Shown here piece after piece: positions 1 to 9,469 of a DNA stretch of 64,000 nt. Source of the stretch: Gammaproteobacteria bacterium (lineage in GTDB: Bacteria; Pseudomonadota; Gammaproteobacteria; Burkholderiales; Burkholderiaceae_C); assembly GCA_018828125.1 (NCBI GenBank), contig JAHJWB010000023.1, positions 1-64,000 of the forward strand, in the 5' to 3' direction. The translations under genes were made by a program, and so were the position numbers. The notes beneath the pieces are model-generated. The model worked only from the letters and a program-made list of their open reading frames with translations, was not told the DNA's origin and did no database searches. Position 1 is the stretch's first letter, and each line of letters opens with the position of its first letter.

Positions 1-3000
1 GCCCTGGCTGGCTGGCTTGCCCTGTCTGGGTGGTGTGCGTAATGCGCCCGGCTTGGTCGTAGCGGTGGCTCGTCTGGCCTTGCTGGCTGTGTTCGGTGCT
101 GGTGAGCTCGCCGTTCTTGTCGTAGCCGTAGCGCTTGAGCAGGGTATCTTCGGGGTTGTGGCGCTGCAGGCGTTGGCTCCAGTCGGCGCTGTGAGGGCTC
201 CAACCGGCGCTGGCATGCCGGTCGTTACCGATGCCGTGGCCCACGCGCAACATGGCGGGACGAACCCAGGTGGCGGCTTTGCGGCCTACCGGGTCGTAGG
301 CGAATCGGCTTGCCAAACGGCCCTGGGTGCGCAGCACTTCGCGGTGCAGGTCATCGCGTTCGATGTCGGCAAGCACGGCGCCGTCCAGGTTGATCTGGTG
401 CAGGTGGCCGCTGCCGTAGTACAGGTGGTTGAGGGTGCGGCCATCGGGCAACTGGGTGGCAATGCGGTTTCCCAGGGCGTCGTACTGGTAGTGAAGGGTG
501 CTGCTGTGCAGCTGTCCCTGCACGGCGTGCTCCGCGGATTCTTGCAGCACCTGGCCCAGTTTGTCGTATTGCCAAGTGTGGTGGGACTGCACTTCGCCCT
601 GAGGACTGATCTGCTGGGCCTGTTGCAGATCGCCTGCAGGGGTATAGCGGTATTCCAGCTGAGTCTGAAGCACTGGTGGCTGGGCCTCGGCTGTGCCGGT
701 TCCGGCGCCCGGTATATAGATATTCTTCTGGATGAGCTGGCCTGCCGCATCGCGTACCAGTTGGGTGTGGATAGGCTGTACGTCTGCATGACCGGGCACT
801 GCATCGCCCTGGCCCATGGGCATGGGGTGTTCGGTGACGCCGATGACCTGGCCTGCCGCGTCGTGGTGCAGCACCTGGCGGGTGCCGTCGATGCGGGTCT
901 CCATCACCAGCCGGTCGGCTGCGTCGTATGTGAATTGGTAGGCTTGGCGGTTTTCGTTGACGAGCGCGGCGAGGCGCCTTGCAGCGTCGTAGCCCAGCTG
1001 GATGTTGCTACTCAGGCTGCCTACTGTTTTGCTGCGCCCGGTGAGTTGGCCACGCAGGTTGTAGCTGTAGCTGGTGCTGTGGCCCAGCGCGTCGACGGCC
1101 AGCACGCATTGGCCTGCCCCGTCGTACCGGTAGCCGTGCTTGCTGCCATCTGCCAAGGTGATTTGAAGCAAACGCCCGTAGGCGTCGTGTTCAAAGGCGG
1201 TTGCTTGACCCACAGCGTCAATCTCTTGGCAGAGATAGCCTCGACTGTCGTAGACATATCGAGTGGTTTTGCCGCTGCAGTCTGTGTAGCTGCTGAGCAA
1301 GCCGCGTACGTCCCAGGTGAGCTGCTTGCGTCCACCATGGGCATCTGTGATGACAACTGGCAACCCATGCTCATCGTTGGCATACCCGGTGGTATTTCCC
1401 AGAGGGTCGATTTCGCTCGTCAGGTTGCCATCGTTGTCGTAGTGATAGCGCCAACTGGCGCCCGCTGCGTCGCTGGTGGCAAGAAGCAGGTTGGCGGGAG
1501 CGGGGCTCCATTGACTGCTCTCGATACGGCCCAGCGCGTCTGTTGCCTGGACCTGGTTACCTGCCTCGTCATACGCGTAAGTAGTGGTTTGGCCGAGAGG
1601 GTCGGTATGGCTCAGCAGCTGCCTTGTATCGCTCCAGGTCTGGGTGTGCTTGTTCCCCAAAGCATCTGTGAAGGTCGTGATTTCGTAATCACTATTCCAT
1701 GCCCAGATGCGTGTACGACTCGGGGCACCTTCGCCGGAGCCCATGCGTTCCACCACGGTGGTCGTCCCTGCAGCTACATCGTATTGAAAGTCGTAGTGCT
1801 CCCCATCGTCTGTCCAGTGCTCTGTTACACGCGCATGGGGTCCCGGCCTCTTTCCTACACCTTGCGGAAAAGCTTGCCACCGGTAGTGGCACGTCAAGCC
1901 CGATGGAAGCCTGTGCTGGGACATGAGCCCTTGCGCATACGCAAAAAGGCGCCGCACCTGTCCGTCCCGCCCAATCACTTCGACCAACTGTCCTTCGCTG
2001 TCATAGCGATATCGCGCCAGTACCTCTGGTGCTTCCGGCGTTGCGGTATTGGCTCCGATCACCAACCGAATCTGAGATACCCGGTTCCCGTCGGCGGCGT
2101 AGTCGAAGGCGATCAATCGGCCCGTGCTATCGGCTACATGAGTCAGTCGGTGAAGTCCGTCGTAGCGCAAAGCCTGGAAGTTGCCGTTGCGGTCTTCGAT
2201 ACGGCGCAACAGCAGAGCATTTGATCCTCCATGCCCCACCGTGACAGCGTCGACGGGCTTCCCGAACCACTGATGCAGCCCGTCTGGCAAGACAACGACG
2301 TAGTCGCCACCTTCGCTGCACAGAACTGCGATGCCTTCAGCGACGCTGTAGTGACTCTCTCCCGGTTGAGGTGCGGGAAATTCAATGTCGCGGCCGTCAT
2401 CCCCATAGTAAGTAACAGTAGGCAGTCCTTGCGCATCAACCCCAAGGTGCAACTCGGCGGTGAAGGGGCTGCTCCAGCCAGTACCAAGGTGCGTGTGCGA
2501 ACGCACGTCAAGGCTGTTATAGACCCGCTGAAACACAATGGGTAAGCGACCCGCCAGCACGAAATCAAGATCTTCGTCCCCGGCGAGTAGCTTGGCCCCC
2601 GTGGCGGTATGCACTGGGTTCGCCACTATGTCGGAAATGGCATTGAGGGTCATCCCGGCCTGGCCCAACTGCACCAGGCATTTGACGTTCTGCAGCACGG
2701 CCCGAGGGTTCTTAAGGAGTCTCGTCAGACACTTGAGACTTTTGATGCTCTTATAGGTGCCGTACGCCCATAGCGCTGCACGCAGAAACGCGCTGCCTTC
2801 AGGGTCGAACTTCCGAACGGTCGCGGGCGGGCCGCCGATAAAAACGTTTGGCGAACCTTCGTGGATGTAGGCCCCACATTCGACCTTGTCATCCTTTCTG
2901 GCGGCTAGCGCATGGTTGATGAGGGTTTGCTCGGGACGCTCTGCGGCTCCCTGCGCAATGAAGTTGGTCGGGCGGCTGTAATGTTTGCTGCACAGCACGC

Positions 3001-3382
3001 TGTCCAGCGGCATTTGGTCGGTGGCACGCGCCGCCTTCTTGCCGTTGATCTTGACGTTCTCGGAGCCTGTGATGATCTTGCCGGTGATCTCCGGTGGAAA
3101 CAGCGAATCCGCTAGCGCCGTGCCCAATGCTTCGCCTGCCTGCATGCCGTAGTGCGTGCCCGCAAGCGTTGCCGCAGCCACGATGACCGGCGCAGCAGGC
3201 GCGGCAAAGCCGCCCGTGATGGCAGTCAACCCTGCAGCGACTGCGCCCCCAATGGCGCCACCCACAAAACCACCCACGATGCCGCCGCCGATCGCCCCCC
3301 CCATTTGCAGCAGCATGCGGGCATTGGCGCTCGTGTGCGCAATCGGGTCGTCAATGCGTGCAGCGGCGGGATAAGAGCTCAT
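1..3382 (-). CDS. Rhs-repeat T6SS effector with prePAAR and PAAR-like N-terminus (partial, C-terminus off window)
   Basis: Reading the minus strand from the ATG at 3382 gives one open frame of about 1,127 codons that leaves the window at base 1. Residues 7-16 (AARIDDPIAH) match the prePAAR consensus AARxxDxxxH. A glycine/alanine-rich hydrophobic stretch follows (about residues 20-75), then a PAAR-like segment and long Rhs/YD-repeat sequence rich in Y-D-x-x-G motifs. In this family the Rhs shell encloses a C-terminal toxin and the PAAR tip sits on VgrG. prePAAR effectors with N-terminal membrane segments need an Eag chaperone, and a DUF1795 gene lies just upstream in the same direction. The variable toxin domain and any immunity gene lie beyond the left edge, so the toxic activity cannot be named. 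Confidence 0.9.
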   Translation of the reverse strand, partial: MSSYPAAARIDDPIAHTSANARMLLQMGGAIGGGIVGGFVGGAIGGAVAAGLTAITGGFAAPAAPVIVAAATLAGTHYGMQAGEALGTALADSLFPPEITGKIITGSENVKINGKKAARATDQMPLDSVLCSKHYSRPTNFIAQGAAERPEQTLINHALAARKDDKVECGAYIHEGSPNVFIGGPPATVRKFDPEGSAFLRAALWAYGTYKSIKSLKCLTRLLKNPRAVLQNVKCLVQLGQAGMTLNAISDIVANPVHTATGAKLLAGDEDLDFVLAGRLPIVFQRVYNSLDVRSHTHLGTGWSSPFTAELHLGVDAQGLPTVTYYGDDGRDIEFPAPQPGESHYSVAEGIAVLCSEGGDYVVVLPDGLHQWFGKPVDAVTVGHGGSNALLLRRIEDRNGNFQALRYDGLHRLTHVADSTGRLIAFDYAADGNRVSQIRLVIGANTATPEAPEVLARYRYDSEGQLVEVIGRDGQVRRLFAYAQGLMSQHRLPSGLTCHYRWQAFPQGVGKRPGPHARVTEHWTDDGEHYDFQYDVAAGTTTVVERMGSGEGAPSRTRIWAWNSDYEITTFTDALGNKHTQTWSDTRQLLSHTDPLGQTTTYAYDEAGNQVQATDALGRIESSQWSPAPANLLLATSDAAGASWRYHYDNDGNLTSEIDPLGNTTGYANDEHGLPVVITDAHGGRKQLTWDVRGLLSSYTDCSGKTTRYVYDSRGYLCQEIDAVGQATAFEHDAYGRLLQITLADGSKHGYRYDGAGQCVLAVDALGHSTSYSYNLRGQLTGRSKTVGSLSSNIQLGYDAARRLAALVNENRQAYQFTYDAADRLVMETRIDGTRQVLHHDAAGQVIGVTEHPMPMGQGDAVPGHADVQPIHTQLVRDAAGQLIQKNIYIPGAGTGTAEAQPPVLQTQLEYRYTPAGDLQQAQQISPQGEVQSHHTWQYDKLGQVLQESAEHAVQGQLHSSTLHYQYDALGNRIATQLPDGRTLNHLYYGSGHLHQINLDGAVLADIERDDLHREVLRTQGRLASRFAYDPVGRKAATWVRPAMLRVGHGIGNDRHASAGWSPHSADWSQRLQRHNPEDTLLKRYGYDKNGELTSTEHSQQGQTSHRYDQAGRITHTTQTGQASQPG

Positions 3383-3492
3383 GAAGTGAGTGGTGCGCTA
3401 AAGCGGTTGAATCGGAGTTGGCAGTGGGGCAGCCGAGGCAAGAACCCTTGCCATGTAGAACATGGCTCAATGCAGCACGAATGCGCTACTTT

Positions 3493-3921
3493 TTAATGGG
3501 GCTTGAAACTGGAATGGATGGCGCGCCACTGGGCCAGTTGGGTATCCGAGAGAGGCGCCTGAGCGGCCGCCGTCATCACGACGACCTTGCCGGTGTCTCC
3601 CAGTAGGTAGCCGATCTGGCGCTGATAGACCATGGCGCCATCCTGTTTGAACTGCACTGCATATTCAACAGCCCTCAATTCGCCAGACGATGGGTCCTTC
3701 TGCCCCCGTCGGTCACTGATCTCCGTCTTGCTGAACTGCTGGCCAAGCATCTGCAACTGCCGGTCCACCAATTGCTCGAACGTTTCCCCAGACTCAAGCC
3801 GCGACCGGGTCACTACCACGTTAAATCCCAGCCCGCTCTGGTCCGCGAGCAGCATGTTGATGCTGTTGTCTTGCATGCCATCGGGGACCTTGAACGATCC
3901 CTCGTTGATTTGGTAGTGCAT
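3493..3921 (-). CDS. Eag-type T6SS effector chaperone (DUF1795/DcrB-like)
   Basis: This 142-residue protein has the size and sequence of the DUF1795 (DcrB-related) family. Its members bind the N-terminal transmembrane/prePAAR region of Rhs effectors and load them onto VgrG. It starts with MHYQINEGSF, has no signal peptide and ends in a typical segment around W(131)RAIHSSF. It lies between vgrG and the prePAAR Rhs gene on the same strand, the expected order for a VgrG-Eag-Rhs effector module. A role as generic periplasmic DcrB is unlikely because there is no lipoprotein signal. Confidence 0.85.
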   Translation of the reverse strand: MHYQINEGSFKVPDGMQDNSINMLLADQSGLGFNVVVTRSRLESGETFEQLVDRQLQMLGQQFSKTEISDRRGQKDPSSGELRAVEYAVQFKQDGAMVYQRQIGYLLGDTGKVVVMTAAAQAPLSDTQLAQWRAIHSSFKPH

Positions 3922-3972
3922 CGAATTTCCGATTCAGTTTCAGGTTGAGTTCAGATTGCGAAGCGCAGCACG

Positions 3973-6519
3973 CTATGGACAGTTGAGCTGTATCGGAGCC
4001 CCGTGCACATCCAGCAACTCACTCAGCTTGATCAGCCCGTTCTTGCCCTTGATGACCACCTCCCCCTTGTCGGTGAGCTTGAGTGACGCGACGCCCTCGC
4101 CTTCGCCAATCGTCAAGGTGATGCTTTCGCCCGCTTGCAAACGAATATGTTTGGCGGCCTTCACCAGCACCGAGTCCTTGGTGGCCTGGATGTTGACGTT
4201 CTGATGCCCAACGACGGTGGCGGTGTCCTGCTTGGACGCGAGCGTGATGTTCTGCTGCGCGGTGAGGTTCATGTTGCCGGTCTGGGCTTCTGAGGCAACG
4301 TCACCGCTGGCCACGGTGTTGCGCTGACCACCTTCCGACACATGCGTCAGCATGCCGCCTTTGGCAAGCTGCGTGAGCTGTGCGCCGCTGGAAAGCGTGA
4401 TGTGTTGCTTGGCGTGCATCGACGCGCTCTGCCCCGAACTCAGCACGATCGGCTTGGGGCTGATCATCGAATGCCCCTCGGGGCTGACGATGGACACCAC
4501 AGGCTTGCTGATGTCCTTGGAAAGTTCGCGCAGTGCCTGCGACTGCGGCATGGCCGGGTCGGTGTTGGTGGGCATGGATGTTTCCGCCCCGCCACCACCT
4601 CCACCGCCCGCAAGCGCGGCAATGGCCGCTGCAGCTTTGGACAACGTGGCCATCGCGGCCTTGCCTCCTGTCATCGCGGCAATTCCGGAACTCAGTTCCA
4701 TCATGTGCGAAGTTTTGAGGCCGTTGATGGCTTCAATGGCGCTGTTCATGGCGGACACAGCCTCTCCAGCCTCTTCCATCAATGCGGCCGTGTTCGCCAA
4801 GCCTTCGCCCAGGCCGTCAAACCCATCCGGGTTCTCATGCGCAATCTTCTGCTTGAAGTCCTGCGTATAGGTCGTAATCAACAACCCCTTGTCCGCCCGA
4901 ATCGCCCCCCACTCGTTGGTGCGCAGCTCAAAGCCATAGCTGCGCTTGGCCTCGGTGCTCTGGTTCATCAGGTAGCCCATGTGCAAGTGCGTATTGCCAT
5001 GGTCGGTGGACAGCTCGATGTGCTCGATGCCCTTTTGGTCCTCAAACCGCAGCATGTGCTTGCCGCCGCCGCCCTTGCTCCAGTTGGTCTGAAAGCCGGA
5101 CTGGGTCTTGTGCTTGGGCAGTTCCCACGGCGGCATCTGGTCGGCGTTGTAGACCCGGCCGGTGATGATGGGGTAGTCGGGGTCGCCGTTGAGAAAGTCG
5201 ACGATGACTTCCTGGCCGATGCGGGGCGTGAAGATGCCGCCGTACTTGGCGCCCGCCCAGGGGTGGGACACGCGGATCCAGCAGCTGGAGTTTTCATCCA
5301 TGGCGCCGATGCGGTCCCAGTGGAACTGCACTTTGACGCGGCCAAACTTGTCGGTCCAGATTTCTTCACCAGGCGGGCCCACCACCACCGCCGTCTGTGG
5401 GCCTTGGCTGCGGGGTTTGGGGGTAATGCGCGCTGGCGTAAAGGGCAAGCTGGTGGGCTGGGCCTTGAGCACAAAGCGCTGGATGGAGCCGACCTCGTCC
5501 TGAGTGGTCTTGGGCGTGGGTTTGGCGACGCTGCTGACCTCGGGGTTCTCCTGAAAGTGGTACTGCACCGAGGTGATGAGGTACTGCTGGTTCTGGTCGC
5601 CGCGCGGGTAGTTTTCGAGGCTGAAGGTGTAGCCGGGGCTCAGTGCGCGGCAGTTGGATTTGCCCTGCACCACACTTTGTTTGGTGAGGTTTTCCTGCAA
5701 CCGCACCCGCACATAAGCCTCGCCGTCGCCATATTCGGTATAGCCCCCTGGCCATTCGTATATCTCGTGGCTGTCGTGCGCATGGCCGGGTGGCGTGGTG
5801 CGCATGTTCGACAAATCGGCCTTGGGCTTTTTGAAGTCGTAATCGTCGTTGAAATGGCGGCCGGACTTGATTTCTTCGGCCAGCTCCCAAGCCGAGACAC
5901 ATTCTCGGTCGGAGATGGCGGCTTTTTCGGGCGGGTAGAACGGGATGGACGCCGCGCCGGGCAAGGGGCTGTGCGACCCTACGATGTCGTCTGCCAAGGT
6001 CAGGATGTGCTGGCCCGCTGAGTGCTGGTGGTAATAATAAATACCCTCATGCTCCATGAGGCGGGATACAAATTGGCAGTCTGTTTCGTTATATTGAACG
6101 CAATAATCCCAGGTGCGATAACTGCGGCTGAGTTTCTTATCCAGTGGGTAACCATATTTACCCAGAACCTCTTCAATAATCTCTGGGACGGTTTTGTTCT
6201 GGAATATCTTGAAATCGCTTTTGCGGGTGGCCAGCCACAACCAGGGGCTCAGCCGCGCACGGTACGAGTACATGCGGTGGTCCTGCCCCTGCATGCCAAA
6301 CCGGGTGACGATGCCGTCGATGTAGCGCGTGCCACCGCCTTCCGTCTCTACGATGATCGTGGCGTTTTTGCCCAGCAGCGCCTTGGGGTCCACGCTTTTG
6401 CTCTCGCTGAGCAGGTCCACATCCAGGGTAAATAGCTGGCTAATTTCTTCAGTGCCTTGAAGCTGCCTGAATTGAAGCTGTTCGCCCATGGGCGTTTGAA
6501 TGGTGACGCGACGTTTCAT
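3973..6519 (-). CDS. vgrG: Type VI secretion tip protein VgrG with DUF2345 extension
   Basis: This 848-residue protein forms the trimeric spike of the type VI secretion machine. The N-terminal gp27-like and central gp5/OB-fold parts are clear (for example EEIWTDKFGRVKVQFHWD near residue 405 and the PRIGQEVIVDFLNGDPD segment). A DUF2345-type C-terminal region follows, with repeated short beta-strands (residues about 690-848) and a glycine-rich linker. The start at 6519 (MKRRVTIQTP) was chosen because the 21 codons upstream from 6582 do not look like VgrG. No spike-fused enzymatic domain was recognised. It probably delivers the adjacent Rhs protein. Core T6SS structural genes are not in this window, so this may be an orphan vgrG island. 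Confidence 0.92.
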   Translation of the reverse strand: MKRRVTIQTPMGEQLQFRQLQGTEEISQLFTLDVDLLSESKSVDPKALLGKNATIIVETEGGGTRYIDGIVTRFGMQGQDHRMYSYRARLSPWLWLATRKSDFKIFQNKTVPEIIEEVLGKYGYPLDKKLSRSYRTWDYCVQYNETDCQFVSRLMEHEGIYYYHQHSAGQHILTLADDIVGSHSPLPGAASIPFYPPEKAAISDRECVSAWELAEEIKSGRHFNDDYDFKKPKADLSNMRTTPPGHAHDSHEIYEWPGGYTEYGDGEAYVRVRLQENLTKQSVVQGKSNCRALSPGYTFSLENYPRGDQNQQYLITSVQYHFQENPEVSSVAKPTPKTTQDEVGSIQRFVLKAQPTSLPFTPARITPKPRSQGPQTAVVVGPPGEEIWTDKFGRVKVQFHWDRIGAMDENSSCWIRVSHPWAGAKYGGIFTPRIGQEVIVDFLNGDPDYPIITGRVYNADQMPPWELPKHKTQSGFQTNWSKGGGGKHMLRFEDQKGIEHIELSTDHGNTHLHMGYLMNQSTEAKRSYGFELRTNEWGAIRADKGLLITTYTQDFKQKIAHENPDGFDGLGEGLANTAALMEEAGEAVSAMNSAIEAINGLKTSHMMELSSGIAAMTGGKAAMATLSKAAAAIAALAGGGGGGGAETSMPTNTDPAMPQSQALRELSKDISKPVVSIVSPEGHSMISPKPIVLSSGQSASMHAKQHITLSSGAQLTQLAKGGMLTHVSEGGQRNTVASGDVASEAQTGNMNLTAQQNITLASKQDTATVVGHQNVNIQATKDSVLVKAAKHIRLQAGESITLTIGEGEGVASLKLTDKGEVVIKGKNGLIKLSELLDVHGAPIQLNCP

Positions 6520-6629
6520 GTGCTGCTGACTGTCTGGCCGGTTTGTGCAAATTGCTGCGCATGATAGCGGGCAGCCCGGCATTTTCTGTTGACAATCAGC
6601 ACCATTAACCCAACGAAATTACCGCAAAA

Positions 6630-6645
6630 AGTAACTTGAGTTACT
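6630..6645. promoter_or_regulatory. Perfect inverted repeat in AT-rich vgrG leader
   Basis: AGTAAC-TTGA-GTTACT is a perfect 6-bp inverted repeat about 110 bases upstream of vgrG, in a leader much richer in AT than its surroundings. On the minus strand a possible promoter pair (TTGCAA ... TATTAG) lies next to it. It could be an operator or the cause of H-NS-like silencing. Function is inferred from position only. Confidence 0.35.
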
Positions 6646-6800
6646 AATATCGATGTTTCGATAGAAATTGCAACATTGCCAGAATAGTTCTGAATATTCA
6701 GGTAATGAGGAAAAACGGACCGGCGCAGCGGCGGTCCGCGAGTTCAAGCTTCTGCGCCCAAGGGCTGCGCAGTGCCAGTGAGCCGATCTGGGTAGCCGAG

Positions 6801-7538
6801 TCAGGGTGCGGCGGTCGGGGCCTTCACACCGGCGCCAGACACCGGCTCACATTCCGCCATCTCCGCCTCCACCTTGCGCAGCAAATCCGCCAGCGTCTTG
6901 CCTTCTTCGTGCTGGAAGCGTTCGTCCAGCACGGCCACGCTGACGATGCGGTCGATGCGAAAGCCCCGAAAGTCGCCCCGCAGTTCGCACCAGGCAGACA
7001 GTGTCCAGACTTTGCCCCAGTAAAAACAGCCCAGAGGACGCAGACGGCGCACGGTGGGGCGGCCGTGGACGTCGGCGTAGTCGATGTGCACCACGTGGCG
7101 GGTGTGGACGGCTTCGCGCAGGGTTTGCAGGGTGGCTTGGGCGCGGGCGTCCAGGCCCACCGAAGGCGCGTAAAGCGCTTGCGCCTCTGCGGCGGCACGC
7201 GCGGCGGGGGGCAACACGGAGAGGATCTTGCCCAGCGCGCCTTCTACTTCGCGCGCCAAGCCAGCGTCCAGCCAGGCCTGGGCCAGCCGGGCGGCGGCCA
7301 CCAGCGCATTGGCTTCTCCCTGGGTCAACATCAGCGGCGGTAGCTCAAAGCCTGCGCCCAGGCGGTAGCCCACACCCGCTTCGCCTTCAATGGGCACGCC
7401 CTGGTGCTGCAGGTCGGCCACGTCGCGGTAGATGGTGCGGGCGGACACCTCCAGCCGCTCGGCCAGAAAGGCGGCGGTAGACAGACGCCGCCCGCGGATG
7501 AGCTGCACGATCTGGAACAGGCGGTCAGCGCGGCGCAT
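6801..7538 (-). CDS. DeoR/YafY-type transcriptional regulator with WYL domain
   Basis: About 245 residues. The N-terminal winged helix-turn-helix begins MRRADRLFQIVQLIRGRRL and contains a typical recognition helix (SARTIYRDVADL, residues about 34-45). The C-terminal WYL-like ligand-sensing segment includes the region around residues 165-185 (FYWGKVWTLSAWCE). The ATG at 7538 is preferred over a TTG two codons upstream. It may regulate the GyrI-like gene that follows upstream on the same strand, because WYL regulators are often paired with such small effector-binding proteins. The ligand is unknown. Confidence 0.85.
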   Translation of the reverse strand: MRRADRLFQIVQLIRGRRLSTAAFLAERLEVSARTIYRDVADLQHQGVPIEGEAGVGYRLGAGFELPPLMLTQGEANALVAAARLAQAWLDAGLAREVEGALGKILSVLPPAARAAAEAQALYAPSVGLDARAQATLQTLREAVHTRHVVHIDYADVHGRPTVRRLRPLGCFYWGKVWTLSAWCELRGDFRGFRIDRIVSVAVLDERFQHEEGKTLADLLRKVEAEMAECEPVSGAGVKAPTAAP

Positions 7539-7563
7539 GGGCAATTCAGTTTTTTAAGTGTTT

Positions 7564-7612
7564 TTGGCCTCTAACGCTTATTGAATAAGCGCTAGCAGCT
7601 ATCAAATTGATA
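7564..7612. repeat. Comamonadaceae palindromic repeat, copy 1
   Basis: This is an imperfect palindrome with a core of CTAACGCTTATTGAATAAGCG, flanked by GGCC and AGCTATCAAATTGAT. It is the first of eight copies of the same short element in the window and lies upstream of the WYL regulator. Confidence 0.7.
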
Positions 7613-7712
7613 CTGCTGGTGATCTTGATGGTGCAGGGTGGGCAGCGCAGATGCGTTGGACGATGTTCACTACACCCACCGAGCACGCCACGCAGGCAAC
7701 ACACACAACACG

Positions 7713-8204
7713 TCAGGCAACGATACCAATGTGGATGGCGACTTGGTCGGGGCCATCGTAGGCTTCAAAGTCGGTCGCAAAACGGCGCTGGACCTGGGGG
7801 TTGGCGGCAAAGTAGCGCCAGATCTCGCCCCACGTGTCGATCACCATCTGCGGCATGGCGCCCTGGCCGTTGAAGACGAGGTAGTCGCCCGCTAGCACGG
7901 ACACGACGCGCGGGGCGTCTGGCGCGCGGGCTGCCCCGTCATCGCTGCCCGCCGGAACAGTCACGCCAGCGGTCACATCAAACGCACCCTGCTCGTTCGA
8001 TTCATAGGCGCTGTAGACGCCAAAGATGCGGCGCTCATGGCCTGCGCTGGGCAGTTTGCGCTCCCAGCTCTGGCTGAAGAAGGCGTCCCACAGCCCGCCA
8101 AGGCGAGCCGTGGCGGGGTCCATCTCGTCGCGATTGCTGGTGCGCACGGAGACACCGGAAATGTGGAAAGCGGGAATGTGAAGGGCTACAGGGGGCGTTG
8201 GCAT
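7713..8204 (-). CDS. GyrI-like / AraC effector-binding domain protein
   Basis: A 163-residue stand-alone GyrI-like (SHV) small-molecule-binding protein. It has the usual pattern of two repeats: an N-terminal strand followed by LGGLWDAFFSQ, a central RRIFGVYSAYESNEQGAFDVTAGV, and a GEIWRYFAAN helix followed by a terminal DFEAYDG. There is no DNA-binding domain. Proteins of this type bind hydrophobic or cationic ligands, and some hydrolyse small esters. It lies on the same strand as the WYL regulator. The substrate is not predictable. Confidence 0.75.
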   Translation of the reverse strand: MPTPPVALHIPAFHISGVSVRTSNRDEMDPATARLGGLWDAFFSQSWERKLPSAGHERRIFGVYSAYESNEQGAFDVTAGVTVPAGSDDGAARAPDAPRVVSVLAGDYLVFNGQGAMPQMVIDTWGEIWRYFAANPQVQRRFATDFEAYDGPDQVAIHIGIVA

Positions 8205-8426
8205 GGTTCTCTCAATCGGTGAAACACCAGGGATTCGGTGAGAGAGGGATGCTGCTGCCGGGCTACTGACAACCTGGTGTCAGTAGCCTGCGCCGGGGGC
8301 AATCTTTTGATGCGGCGAAACATCCAAAGCGCCTGATCGCTCTAGGGGCGCAGCGCCCATAACGCCCATAACGCCCGTAATGCAGGTGCAAACAGGCACA
8401 CGCCTTTTCGCACCGCGGAGTTACTT

Positions 8427-9389
8427 CTACTGCGGCGCTGGAGCTTCCGCCGGTGCCGACACGTCGGCGACTGGCTCCGCCACGCCTTCGCTCGCCCCAG
8501 CCGTGGCCGCATCCGCTGGCTTTGAGGCCCCAGACGCGTTGGCCTGCGCCAATGCCTCTTCTGCCTGCCGACGGCGCGCGCGTTCAAGCTGCTGGCCCAC
8601 GGTGCGCGCCACCATGCCGTACATGTCAGCAAAAGCCTCCAGCGTCTGGCCGCTGGCTTCAAAAGCGCGCAGCAGCGCCTCGTCCTTGGCGTTGCGGGCC
8701 GACCATTCGGCAAAGGCTTCTTCCAGGATGGCGTTGGCAGTCTCGTCGCGGCCCTGCACCAGTTCGGTATAGGCCTCACGGGTCAGGCCCGAGGCTTCGA
8801 ACGCGACAATCATGCGATTGCGCAACTTGGGCAGCAGGTCATCCGTGCCACGCGCTTTGCGGCGACGGTACACCTCCAGCAGCGCATGGTGCACATGCTC
8901 GGGGGCCATGTCTTCCACGGGCTGGCCTTGCAGGTCGTGGCGCTTGTCCCCGGCAGCCACGCTTTGCAGATAGCGGGTGGAGCGGGTGTGAATGCCCAGC
9001 GCCACCTTGAGCGCGTCGCGCTCAAAAACATCCGGGTGGGCAGCCAGCAGGTCTTGAAAAATGCCGCGCTTGAGCGGGCGGAACACCGCGCCAAACAGCA
9101 CTGGATACAGCGCCGCCAATTGCTCCAGCATTGGATGTGTGCGCTGCGGGGCGCGGGAGGCTGAGTCGGTCCCGGTGGCAGCGCCTTGGGCCGCATCTGG
9201 CGCAACGCCAGGGGCTCGTGGTTTGCTGCGCGGAGTACGGCGACGGTCAGAACCGCTGCGGCGCGGGCTGTCATCGCGCTGCCGAGGGACCCCAGCGCGT
9301 ACAAACGCTGCAGCCACTGCGGAAACCGCTTCGGCCTGTGCGGCGGGGGCTGCGTTCGATGGTTCGGGGGCGGACGCGGAATCGGTCAT
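8427..9389 (-). CDS. ProQ/FinO family RNA chaperone
   Basis: About 320 residues. The central FinO/ProQ RNA-binding domain is clear (about residues 85-185 from the chosen start; PLKRGIFQDLLAAHP ... LGIHTRSTRYLQSVAAG). It is flanked by a basic/alanine-rich disordered N-terminal tail and a long alpha-helical C-terminal extension ending in an alanine-rich segment. The start at 9389 (MTDSASAPEP) was chosen over the 11-codon upstream extension. Proteins of this family bind structured small RNAs and mRNA 3' ends. The extended tails are typical of beta-proteobacterial versions. The local genes do not suggest a specific target. Confidence 0.87.
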   Translation of the reverse strand: MTDSASAPEPSNAAPAAQAEAVSAVAAAFVRAGVPRQRDDSPRRSGSDRRRTPRSKPRAPGVAPDAAQGAATGTDSASRAPQRTHPMLEQLAALYPVLFGAVFRPLKRGIFQDLLAAHPDVFERDALKVALGIHTRSTRYLQSVAAGDKRHDLQGQPVEDMAPEHVHHALLEVYRRRKARGTDDLLPKLRNRMIVAFEASGLTREAYTELVQGRDETANAILEEAFAEWSARNAKDEALLRAFEASGQTLEAFADMYGMVARTVGQQLERARRRQAEEALAQANASGASKPADAATAGASEGVAEPVADVSAPAEAPAPQ

Positions 9390-9469
9390 GGCTGTGCGAA
9401 TGGAGGGCAACAAAACCCTCAATCATGCCAGTGTTAGACCGCAAGCCTGCGAACAGCCCTCTGCCGCGC

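Noticed and set aside
17-2224. Long plus-strand frame of 735 codons
   Set aside because: It is antisense to the Rhs gene; the translation has no family pattern, while the minus strand gives clear Rhs/YD repeats.
4342-6021. Plus-strand frame of 559 codons
   Set aside because: Antisense shadow of vgrG.
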